DNA of 14,480 nucleotides from an uncultured Chloroflexota bacterium (GTDB lineage Bacteria; Chloroflexota; Anaerolineae; Caldilineales; Caldilineaceae), in the NCBI GenBank assembly GCA_903858085.1, contig CAIOHJ010000383.1, positions 1 to 14,480 on the forward strand, given 5' to 3'. Under the pieces are notes generated by a model. It saw only the letters and a program-made list of their open reading frames with translations, made no database searches and was not told where the DNA came from. The translations under genes were made by a program, and so were the position numbers. The first letter of the stretch is position 1, and each line of letters begins with the position of its first letter. Shown one piece after another: positions 1-7,000 of this stretch.

Positions 1-135
1 GCTGTCCCTAACATATGTTGGATGCAGAGGGAGCGTGTGCTGGCGTGTCGAAGAACCCTCCCGTACAGTCACGGCTCTGAGCAGGGAGTTGAGCCATTCG
101 GCGTAGGAGTCGTTCAGGGTCTCCTCTAAATTCAT

Positions 136-152
136 CCGCCCCGATGGGGCGG
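136..152. repeat. 7-bp GC-rich hairpin downstream of protease gene
   Basis: Arms CCGCCCC (136-142) and GGGGCGG (146-152) with a GAT loop form a perfect stem about 100 bases beyond the protease stop codon on the minus strand. Read on the minus strand it is followed by a short ATGAATTTAG stretch rather than a clean T-run, so it could be a weak terminator or transcript-end stabiliser. The rest of 1-252 shows no gene I can support. Confidence 0.4.
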
Positions 153-252
153 GTCCTGCCCTCTCTCAACACTCTTTCCGCAAAACTTTGAACCGCACCC
201 GGGAGAGATCTACGCCTTGCATTTTCCATCGTTTTGCAGAGCGTCCCTCCCT

Positions 253-1194
253 TCACTGGCGCACGGTGAGCGGCAGGAACAGTTCCGACGTCATCGGCAC
301 TTCGGGTGTGGGGGGCGGGGGGGTGTCGCCCAGGGCTGTTTGGATCCAGTCAACATAGCGGGAGACGCGGGCATAGACCCCATACAGGCCTGGTTGGGCG
401 CACCCGGATCCAAAACTGACCACACCGGCCAGACGCCAGCTGTTGCCGTCGGGGACGACCAGCGGCCCGCCGCTGTCTCCCTGGCAAGAATCTTTGCCCC
501 CTTCTTCCAGCCCTGCACACAGCATGTTTTCGGTGATCCCGCCACCGTAGGCTGCGTTGCAGCTGTTGTTGTCGACCAGGGGGATCTGTACCTTTTGCAA
601 GACCGTTGCGATCTCTCCGCCGTCGGTTGTGGCACCCCACCCGGAGACCAGCGCCAGCGTCCCGGCTGCGACCAGATCGTCGTTGGCTGGGCTGGTGACC
701 AGCGGCACGGTGCTGACTGCGTTGCCGGGCACGACCGGGGCAGAGAGCTGCAGCAGGGCGATATCGTTGTCGGAGGTCACCGGGTTGTAATTCGGGTGGA
801 CTTGCAGCGTGCTGACCGACCGGCTCTGCTCGGTGCCGTCTGTGTCTTGCATCGTGTACTCACCTGCGACCACGGTGACCGCCGAAGCGGAGAGCAGCTG
901 GCTGTTTTCGTCGTACATGCAGTGGGCTGCGGTCAGGACCCATTCGGTGTCGATCAGGGTGCCGCCGCAGAGGGAGTTGCCGGGCAGCACCATGACCTGC
1001 CAGGGGAGCTCGCCAGGGGCTGCGGTTTCGCCCCCCACAATCAGCGGGGTGGGGGGGCTGTGGGGGGGCTGGGCCGCAGCCTGTGAAGAGAAGTGGGTGA
1101 ACAGAAGCAGTGAGCTCAGGGCGGCGGCAAGAAGGGCTGTCTTGCCCAGCCGGGCTGGCTGGCGGTCAGGGAAAGGGCGGTGACGCAGATGCAT
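253..1194 (-). CDS. Secreted trypsin-like serine protease (S1 family)
   Basis: A 313-residue chymotrypsin-fold protease expected to be exported and to cleave after Arg/Lys. The start at 1194 is chosen because a perfect TATAAT lies at 1266-1271 on this strand, so the upstream in-frame ATG at 1260 would sit at the transcription start. The chosen ATG also has an AAGGGA Shine-Dalgarno-like element and gives a clean signal peptide: basic residues 1-18, a hydrophobic core of about 19-35, then an Ala-rich cleavage region near 38-41. Mature-enzyme activation motif IVGG is at 52-55. The catalytic triad is His91 (TAAHC), Asp144 (NDIALL) and Ser241 (GDSGGP). Asp235, six residues before the serine, is the S1-pocket Asp that specifies trypsin-like cleavage. 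Residues 291-300 are a proline-rich linker ending in a tail with FLPLTVRQ, probably a surface or sorting element. Family and specificity are well supported; the physiological substrate is unknown. Confidence 0.93.
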   Translation of the reverse strand: MHLRHRPFPDRQPARLGKTALLAAALSSLLLFTHFSSQAAAQPPHSPPTPLIVGGETAAPGELPWQVMVLPGNSLCGGTLIDTEWVLTAAHCMYDENSQLLSASAVTVVAGEYTMQDTDGTEQSRSVSTLQVHPNYNPVTSDNDIALLQLSAPVVPGNAVSTVPLVTSPANDDLVAAGTLALVSGWGATTDGGEIATVLQKVQIPLVDNNSCNAAYGGGITENMLCAGLEEGGKDSCQGDSGGPLVVPDGNSWRLAGVVSFGSGCAQPGLYGVYARVSRYVDWIQTALGDTPPPPTPEVPMTSELFLPLTVRQ

Positions 1195-1265
1195 GGTGAA
1201 GATCCCTTGGGTATGTGGTCGGCCTGGTAGAGTGTGCAGTGTCTTTTTCTGGAATATCATACATC

Positions 1266-1271
1266 ATTATA
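1266..1271 (-). promoter_or_regulatory. -10 element of the protease promoter
   Basis: The minus strand reads TATAAT exactly, preceded by a GGG. No convincing -35 stands 16-18 bases upstream; the nearest TTGGCT lies at a 20-base spacing (1292-1297). Transcription would begin near 1259, leaving a leader of about 65 bases before the ATG at 1194. Confidence 0.55.
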
Positions 1272-1318
1272 CCCAATGAACCGCTGCGCACAGCCAAATT
1301 GAGCCATTTATGATCTTG

Positions 1319-1337
1319 TCTCACACGGCGTGTGAGA
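1319..1337. promoter_or_regulatory. Perfect 8-bp dyad between divergent genes
   Basis: TCTCACAC (1319-1326) and GTGTGAGA (1330-1337) are exact inverted copies around GGC. It lies about 50 bases upstream of the protease -10 and about 55 bases upstream of the padR -35. That position suits an operator for a dimeric regulator acting on one or both divergent promoters. It has no T-run on either side, so a terminator is unlikely. Confidence 0.45.
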
Positions 1338-1389
1338 TGGGGGAAGTGCTGAAGGGGCGGCTGTCGAGAAGCAGGTCGAGCGCAGGGGG

Positions 1390-1417
1390 TTGTCAAAACA
1401 ACGGAGATGCGTATACT
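1390..1417 (+). promoter_or_regulatory. Sigma70-type promoter of the padR-modAB operon
   Basis: TTGTCA (1390-1395, 5 of 6 to consensus) and TATACT (1412-1417, 5 of 6) are separated by 16 bases. The predicted transcription start is near 1424, giving a 37-base leader to the padR ATG. A small dyad, GTTGT (1389-1393) with ACAAC (1398-1402), overlaps the -35 hexamer and could be a further operator. Confidence 0.6.
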
Positions 1418-1429
1418 GCTTTTTAATAT

Positions 1430-1445
1430 TCAATTTTCAAATTGA
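1430..1445. promoter_or_regulatory. Perfect AT-rich operator-like dyad before padR
   Basis: TCAATTT (1430-1436) and AAATTGA (1439-1445) are exact inverted copies around TC. The dyad lies just downstream of the predicted transcription start and upstream of the padR ribosome-binding site. A repressor bound here would block the operon. Binding by the PadR product is an inference from autoregulation being usual in that family. Confidence 0.5.
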
Positions 1446-1460
1446 CCCGAGGAACAAACG

Positions 1461-2027
1461 ATGAACGCACAAAAACGTCCGTTGACGACAGAGTATGCGC
1501 TGCTTGGCCTGTTGCGTGAGAAGCCGCTGCACGGCTACGAACTGATACAGCAGATTCAGGCTGCCCAGGGAAAGGGTCTGGTCTGGAAGATCAAGCAGAG
1601 CATGCTCTATGCGGTGTTGGCCCGTCTGGAGGAAGAGGGGTTGGTGGCGAGCGTGTTGGAGTCGCAGGGAGCCCGTCCTCCGCGCAAGCTTTTTCATCTG
1701 ACCGTCCCGGGGGGGGAGCGGTTTGCGCAGTGGCTGCGGACCCCGGTTCAACATGGGCGAGATTTTCGGTTGGAGCTGTTGACGAAGCTGTATTTTGCTG
1801 TGGGGGAGGGGGCTGTGGTCGAGCTGATTCGTCGGCAGATTGGGGCCAGCGAGGCGCAGATCCAGCGGCTTGCTGTGGGTGCGGGGGAGGCTGTGGAAGC
1901 TGGCTCTGTGGCGGCGTTGGTCGGTGACTATCGGGTGGGGCAGATGGAGGCGGCGTTGGCCTGGCTGCACCGCTGTGAGGTGCGGTTTGCTTCGGCTGCT
2001 GTGGCAGAAGCAGGGAGGGGAGGGTGA
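1461..2027 (+). CDS. PadR-family transcriptional regulator
   Basis: A 188-residue protein of the usual size for two-domain PadR regulators. The winged helix occupies about residues 8-90, with the family hallmarks YALLGLL (12-18), LHGYEL (23-28), QSMLYAVLARLEEEGLV (46-62) and a RKLFHLT wing (75-81). The remainder, about 100-180, is helical and Ala/Glu rich, as expected for the dimerisation domain. GAGGAA at 1451-1456 is a good ribosome-binding site for the ATG. The stop codon overlaps the GTG start of modA (GTGA at 2024-2027), so the two are translationally coupled and the regulator most likely controls the molybdate uptake genes behind it. Molybdate operons are more often regulated by ModE, so the pairing is somewhat unusual. 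The ligand is unknown. Confidence 0.88.
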   Translation: MNAQKRPLTTEYALLGLLREKPLHGYELIQQIQAAQGKGLVWKIKQSMLYAVLARLEEEGLVASVLESQGARPPRKLFHLTVPGGERFAQWLRTPVQHGRDFRLELLTKLYFAVGEGAVVELIRRQIGASEAQIQRLAVGAGEAVEAGSVAALVGDYRVGQMEAALAWLHRCEVRFASAAVAEAGRGG

Positions 2028-2845
2028 AGTGGCTCTGTGGTGGGGGGGTGGGGTGGCTGCTGGCTGGGCTGTTGGCGGGCTGCAGTCTGTCGGCAGTCCA
2101 GCCAGCAGCCGCCCCAGATCGTGAGCTGGTGGTCTTTGCGGCTGCCTCATTGGCGGATGCGTTTGAGCGGATGGGGGCTGCTTTTGCGGCGGGCGAGCCG
2201 GGGGTTCGGGTGACCTTGAGTGTTGCGGGTTCTCAGCAGCTGGCGCAGCAGCTGAACAGCGGGGCGCCGGCCGATGTATTTGCCTCGGCCAACCGGCTGC
2301 AGATGCAGGCTGTGGTGGATGGGGGGCGGATCGACGCTGGTGAGGTGCAGCTTTTTGCCAGCAATCGGCTGGTGGTGGTGCTGCCGGCGGACAACCCGGC
2401 GGGGCTTGACTCGCTGCAAGATCTGGCGTTGCCTGGGCTCAAGCTGGTCTTGGCGGATGCGGCGGTGCCGGTGGGTCAGTACAGCCTGGACTTTCTGGCC
2501 AAGGTGAGTGCATCGCCTGAATACACGGCGGTCTACAGCCCTACTGTGCTGGCGAACGTTGTATCGTACGAGGACAACGTGCGGGTGGTGTTGGCCAAGG
2601 TGCAACTGGGGGAGGCGGATGCTGGCATCGTCTATGCGTCGGACGTTGTTGGGGCTGTGCGGGACTCGGTGCGGCTGTTGGCGATCCCGGATCCGTGGAA
2701 TGTGGTTGCGTCCTACCCGATTGCACCGGTGGGGGACAGTATGCAGCCCGACCTGGCTGCCCGTTTTGTGGCGTTTGTTCTGGGGCCAGAGGGGCAGGCG
2801 ATCCTGGCGGATGCGGGGTTGCTGCCTGTGCGTCTGGCGGAGTAG
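2024..2845 (+). CDS. modA: Molybdate ABC transporter substrate-binding lipoprotein ModA
   Basis: A 273-residue extracytoplasmic binding protein that captures molybdate (possibly also tungstate) for import. The N-terminus has a hydrophobic stretch ending in the lipobox LAGC, so Cys20 is probably lipidated and anchors the protein to the membrane. ModA signatures follow in order: VFAAASLADAF (37-47), AGSQQLAQQLNSGAPADVFASAN (about 68-90, spanning the anion-binding Ser and Asp/Ala region), VPVGQYS (148-154), and NVVSYEDNVRVVLAKV with GEADAGIVYASD (178-208). The GTG start overlaps the padR stop codon by four bases, which favours coupled translation. A G-rich stretch at 2040-2055 falls in the signal-peptide codons. 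The length is normal. Metal selectivity between molybdate and tungstate cannot be read from sequence alone. Confidence 0.93.
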   Translation: MKWLCGGGVGWLLAGLLAGCSLSAVQPAAAPDRELVVFAAASLADAFERMGAAFAAGEPGVRVTLSVAGSQQLAQQLNSGAPADVFASANRLQMQAVVDGGRIDAGEVQLFASNRLVVVLPADNPAGLDSLQDLALPGLKLVLADAAVPVGQYSLDFLAKVSASPEYTAVYSPTVLANVVSYEDNVRVVLAKVQLGEADAGIVYASDVVGAVRDSVRLLAIPDPWNVVASYPIAPVGDSMQPDLAARFVAFVLGPEGQAILADAGLLPVRLAE

Positions 2846-2854
2846 GGGGGAGGG

Positions 2855-3643
2855 GTGCGGAGAGGGCGTAGGTGGGGGGAGCTGCTGGCGGGGATGCCGA
2901 TGTTGGTGTTGTTGGTGTTGCCGCTATTGGCATTGGGGCTGAACCTGGACTATGCCGGGTTGTGGGTTCATCTGGCCAGCCCGGTGGTGATGCAGGCGTT
3001 GGCGCTCAGCCTGGGCACCGGTTCGACGGCGGCCTTGCTGGTTGTCCTGTTGGGGACGCCGCTCTCCTATCTGCTGGCCAGGCGTACTGGCCGTCTTCAG
3101 GTTTTTGTCGAAACGTTGGTAGAGCTGCCGATGGTGTTGCCGCCGGCGGTGGCGGGGGTGGCGTTGCTGTTGGTCTTTGGCCGGCGTGGCTTGTTGGGTC
3201 CTTTCTTGGAGGGGGCGGGGGTGCAGATTGTCTTTACGCCGGTGGCGGTGGTGTTGGCCCAGGTATTTGTGGCGGCGCCTTTTTACATCACGGCGGCGGT
3301 GGCTGGCTTTGCCGAGATCGACCCTGATCTGGAGCAGGCTGCCGCTTTGGAGGGTGCCAGCGACTGGGGGGTTTTTCGGCATGTGACGGTGGCGTTGGCC
3401 TGGCCGGCGCTGTTGGCGGGTGCGGTCATGGCCTGGGCGCGTTCGCTGGGAGAATTTGGTGCCACGATCATCTTTGCCGGCAACTTTCCTGGCCGCACGC
3501 AGACGATGCCGCTGGCCATCTATCTGGGCTTCGAGCGGGATCTGGACATTGCGGTGACGCTGGCTTTTTTGCTGGTTGCCGTCTCGTTTGCGGTGTTGGT
3601 GGCTGTCAAGGGGCTTTTGGGGCGTCGGGGATTGGGGCGGTGA
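2855..3643 (+). CDS. modB: Molybdate ABC transporter permease ModB
   Basis: A 262-residue inner-membrane permease that forms the channel for molybdate delivered by ModA. Hydrophobic segments are seen at about 14-30, 46-75, 88-108, 126-152, 183-208 and 232-253. The cytoplasmic EAA loop that docks on the ATPase is at about 160-190 (EQAAALEGASDWGVFRHVTVALA), followed by the ModB-typical ARSLGEFGATIIFAGN and TQTMPLAIY. A GTG start nine bases after modA is used here, with a GGGGGGAGG element almost touching it. The in-frame ATG at 2894 is an alternative that would trim 13 residues. No modC follows, so the ATPase must be encoded elsewhere or be shared with another transporter. Confidence 0.92.
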   Translation: MRRGRRWGELLAGMPMLVLLVLPLLALGLNLDYAGLWVHLASPVVMQALALSLGTGSTAALLVVLLGTPLSYLLARRTGRLQVFVETLVELPMVLPPAVAGVALLLVFGRRGLLGPFLEGAGVQIVFTPVAVVLAQVFVAAPFYITAAVAGFAEIDPDLEQAAALEGASDWGVFRHVTVALAWPALLAGAVMAWARSLGEFGATIIFAGNFPGRTQTMPLAIYLGFERDLDIAVTLAFLLVAVSFAVLVAVKGLLGRRGLGR

Positions 3644-3678
3644 GGGGTGGGGGGAGCTTTTCACTAAAATAGGTTGAC

Positions 3679-3703
3679 GGCTGTTGCCGTAGTGGCAACA
3701 GCC
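3679..3703. repeat. Perfect 10-bp inverted repeat after modB
   Basis: GGCTGTTGCC (3679-3688) and GGCAACAGCC (3694-3703) flank a GTAGT loop. It lies 36 bases beyond the modB stop. The stem is strong but no T-run follows on either strand, so a simple intrinsic terminator is not supported. It may be an operator, an attenuator or a 3'-end stabiliser. The half-site GTTGCC/GGCAAC recurs upstream of the WYL-cas3 gene at 3985-3996. Confidence 0.6.
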
Positions 3704-3705
3704 AT

Positions 3706-3734
3706 CCTCCAAGATGGAGGCACGTTGATTCGTG
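3706..3734 (+). promoter_or_regulatory. Two small hairpins around a Shine-Dalgarno-like sequence
   Basis: CCTCC (3706-3710) can pair with GGAGG (3716-3720), and CACG (3721-3724) can pair with CGTG (3731-3734). Together with the 3679-3703 stem, this makes three consecutive potential hairpins in the leader of the small winged-helix gene. CCTCC could equally pair with the GGAGG at 3747-3751, which serves the ATG at 3756. A role in controlling translation is speculative. Confidence 0.3.
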
Positions 3735-3755
3735 CTGATTCATCGTGGAGGGGCG

Positions 3756-3965
3756 ATGCCATTTTGGAACAAAAAGGAAACGGAATTTGAGGAGATGGCC
3801 GAGAAGATTGAAGATCAGCCGGGCATTTCGGCGAGTGAGCTGGCCCGCCAGCTAGGGGTGCCGACTTCGACGGTGACGCGTCGGCTGCCCAGCCTGGACG
3901 AGGCGGGAATTTTGTTGTCGGAGGATGAAAAGGGGGGGTTGTGGCCGTTTAAGAAACGAAAATAA
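3756..3965 (+). CDS. Small winged-helix DNA-binding protein
   Basis: A 69-residue protein that is almost entirely one winged helix-turn-helix. Residues 11-22 form a first helix, ISASELARQLGVPTSTVTRRLPSLDEAGIL (24-53) is the helix-turn-helix, and SEDEKGGLWPF (55-65) reads as the beta wing. The tail KKRK is basic. The pattern is of the MarR/ArsR/IclR-like type, but no family-specific residue lets me name one. The ATG at 3756 has GGAGGGG just upstream; an in-frame GTG at 3732 would add eight residues and has GGAGG at 3716-3720. The gene stands alone between the molybdate operon and the cas operon, 129 bases before cas3. It could regulate either operon, or neither. It has no sensor domain, so any signal would have to come from a partner. 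Confidence 0.75.
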   Translation: MPFWNKKETEFEEMAEKIEDQPGISASELARQLGVPTSTVTRRLPSLDEAGILLSEDEKGGLWPFKKRK

Positions 3966-3985
3966 GGAAGGAGGCACGAATTTTG

Positions 3986-3996
3986 GCAACTGTTGC
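3986..3996. promoter_or_regulatory. GCAAC-T-GTTGC dyad upstream of WYL-cas3
   Basis: A perfect 5-bp dyad lies about 100 bases before the cas3 start codon. Its GGCAAC half matches both arms of the larger inverted repeat at 3679-3703. If transcription starts near 4031, the dyad is centred near -40, a typical regulator position. The binding protein could be the WYL-HTH part of Cas3 or the neighbouring winged-helix protein. Both assignments are inference. Confidence 0.4.
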
Positions 3997-4015
3997 GGAA
4001 TTGGCAGCGATCGTC

Positions 4016-4024
4016 TGCTAGGAT
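4016..4024 (+). promoter_or_regulatory. Candidate extended -10 promoter of the cas operon
   Basis: TGC followed directly by TAGGAT fits an extended -10 (TGn plus 4 of 6 matches). No good -35 is present at normal spacing; TTGCGG at 3993-3998 is 20 bases away. This is the best promoter I see between the winged-helix gene and cas3, but it is weak. Confidence 0.3.
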
Positions 4025-4094
4025 GGTGGGGAGGCCGCGTCGATGCGGGGAAGGCAGGGGGCGGGTTAGCCGTCGGAAAAGGGAAGGGGAGAGA

Positions 4095-7000
4095 ATGGAG
4101 CGTGCAGAGAACAAAGCGCAGCGTCTGCTGCAGATTGAGCGGCTGTTGTGGGCGCACCCGGAGGGGTTGACGCGTGCGGAGATTGCGCGGCGGCTGGACA
4201 TTCACCGCAGCACGATCACCAAATATCTGGGACAGGATCAGCTGCCGTCGGGCGTCTACGAGGACGAGCTAGACGGTGGCAAGCTCAAGCTGGATCGTGC
4301 GGCGGATCTGACGCGAGCTGCGTTCAACCTGCATGAGATCATGGCGTTGCATCTGGCGACGCGGCTGTTGGCGACGCGGACGGACAAACTGAATCCGCAC
4401 AGTGCCTCGGCATTGCGCAAGCTGGCGCGGGCATTGCAGCGACTCGACCACAACGTGAGCCAGCATCTGCTGCGGTCGGCGGATGTCATGGAGGATGCGC
4501 TGGTCTATCGGGACCCGGTCTATCTGCAGGTATTGGAGACATTGACCGAGGCGTGGTCGGCTGGGCGCAAGGTCAAAGTGACGCACCGGCATGAGAGCGG
4601 GCGCATCTACGAGTACATCTTTGCTCCGTACTTTCTCGAGCCCTATGCTGTTGGCCAGACCGTCCATGTGTTCGGATGGCGTGAGCCCCCGCACGCCATC
4701 CGAACATTCAAAGTGGAGCGATTGCGTTCGGCGCAGATTTTGCCGGAGCGCTACGAAATACCAGCTGATTTTGACCCGAATGCGCTGTTGCGCGACGCCT
4801 GGGGCATCTGGTACAGCGAGAGTGAGCCGGTGGAGGTGGTGTTGCGTTTTCATCCCAGCGTGGCTGCGCGGGTCAAAGAGACGCAGTGGCAGCGGGGGCA
4901 GCGGATCGAGGAAGTTGGGGACGGCTCGTTGGTCTGGCGGGGGCAGATTGCCGAGCCGCAGGAGATGTTGCCGTGGATTCGGGGGTGGGGGGCGGATGTG
5001 GAGGTGATGGCGCCGGACGAATTACGGGAGCGGCAAATTGCCGAGGCGGGCCGGCTTGCCGATTTGTATCAGGTGACGTCAAAGCCACCCAATCATATGC
5101 GGTTTTGGGCCAAGACAGGCAGCAATGGCAGCACGCATCCTCTGCTCTGTCATTTGATCGACGTGGGGCAGGTTGCGTTGGCGCTGTGGAAAAATGTGTT
5201 GACCGATTCATTTCGCAACCAGATTGCTGCGGCGCTGGAGATTGAACCTGCGGCAGCGGGCCGCCTCTTTGCATTTTGGGTTGCGTGTCATGACATCGGC
5301 AAGGCTTCGCCTAATTTTCAACGTAAGCACAGGCCAGCGCAGACCGAACTGGAGCAGGCTGGGTTTATGTTCCCGCCGCTGATGGGCAAAACGATTTGTT
5401 ATCATGCAACGGTCTCTGCGCTTTTGCTGCAGGAGATGTTGGTGGAGGAGACCGAGCTCGATCTGGAGGTGGCTCGCCAGGTTGGCCAAGCGCTGGGGGG
5501 ACATCATGGTTCGTGGCCGACAGCAGATACACGCCGATTGCACAAACGGCAGCTTGGCGATCAGAATTGGCAGGCAGCGCAGCGTGCCTTGCTTCGTAGC
5601 CTGGCGGATCTTTTTGCGCCGCCGAAAGTGGCCTGTTTGGGACGTGATGCGACCGAATGCGGCGCGGTGCTGGTACTGCTTTCAGGTCTGGCCTCTGTGG
5701 CTGACTGGATCGGTTCTATGCAGGACTATTTTACCTTTGGCACACCTTATGTGGCCGCAGAGGTCTATGCATCGCTGTCCGAGCGACGTGCACTGCGCGC
5801 ATTGAAAGCGCTCGGTTGGTTAGAGTGGCAGCCGCCCCAGGAGCTGCTTTCCTTTGAGGATCTGCACGGTTTCACGCCGCATCCGGCGCAGCAGACGGTG
5901 ATTGATTTGTTTCCGGGGGATGAAGAGCCGACTCTGGTGATTGCAGAGATGTTGACTGGATCTGGCAAGACGGAATTGGCGTCGTATCTGGCTGATCGCT
6001 GGGCTGTGCTGCGGGGGCAACGTGGTCTTTACGTGGCGATGCCAACCCAGGCTACCAGCAACCAGATGTATGACCGGGTGGGAAAATACCTGCGCAAGCG
6101 TTATCCGGCGCAGCAGATCAACTACCATCTTGTGCACAGTGGTGCACAGTGGCGCACCGATTTATCGGTTCCTGAACTGACCACAGAAGATGAGGATGAA
6201 CAGGGGACTGTCAAGGCGCAAAGTTGGTTTCTGCCGCGCAAGCGGACGCTGTTGGCGCCATTTGCTGTGGGCACAGTCGATCAGGCGCTCATGAGCACAT
6301 TACAAACACGCCATTTCTTTGTGCGTCTTTTTGGCTTAAGCGGAAAGACTGTCATTTTTGATGAAGTTCACGCCTATGACACCTACATGAATCGGCTGTT
6401 TACGCAGCTATTGGTTTGGTTGCGTGCGGTGGGTGCTTCGGCGATTGTGCTGTCGGCGACGCTGCCAGCCAGAACACGGCAGGAGCTGGTCACTGCCTGG
6501 CGAGGGAGCGATGATGGCATAAAAAAGCTGAATGAAGCCAGTTACCCGTCGGTGACTGTCGCCTCTCAGAACGAGCTGTACACCAAGTCGTTGGCTGGAA
6601 ATGAGGAACGATGCATCGCCGTAGAGTGGATTGAACCTCTGGTCGAAACGTTGGTCGAAGAAGTGCGCGCTCGGCTGCAGAATGGGGGATGCGCTGCCGT
6701 CATCTGTAACCGTGTACAGCGTGCCCAGGAAGTCTACTGCGCACTGCGAAAGGCTGACCTGGTTGCTGACGAAGATCTGCTTCTTTTGCATGCACGCATG
6801 CCTGGCGTCTGGCGGGACAGCATTGAGAAAGCCGTGATCGACCGGTTTGGCAAAGAACCAGGGCAGCGGCCGCACAAATCGATTGTTGTCGCCACACAAG
6901 TCATTGAACAGAGCCTTGACCTTGACTTTGACCTCATGATCAGCGATCTGGTGCCTCTTGACCTGATTTTGCAGCGTGCAGGCCGTCTTCACCGCCATGC

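Noticed and set aside
1..135. Minus-strand frame from ATG at 135 open to the window edge (starts MNLEETLNDSYAEWL)
   Set aside because: It could be the 5' end of a gene, but only 45 codons are visible, no spaced ribosome-binding site precedes the ATG, and I recognise no family.
217..1086. Long plus-strand open frame opposite the protease
   Set aside because: The minus strand encodes a complete protease with signal peptide and catalytic triad; the opposite frame shows no known motif and is a GC-rich shadow.
1437..2150. Minus-strand open frame of 237 codons opposite padR
   Set aside because: The plus-strand frame has promoter, ribosome-binding site and PadR motifs; the minus frame is low-complexity Gln/Pro/Arg sequence.
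3679..3703. Intrinsic terminator of the mod operon
   Set aside because: The stem is strong but no T-run follows it on either strand.
3993..4094. Upstream in-frame starts of cas3 (TTG 3993, ATG 4023)
   Set aside because: They add an Arg/Gly-rich stretch without a domain and lack ribosome-binding sites; ATG 4095 has a strong one and begins the HTH.
6132..6151. Tandem GTGCACAGTG duplication in cas3
   Set aside because: Only two copies of ten bases inside a conserved coding segment; probably chance codon repetition.
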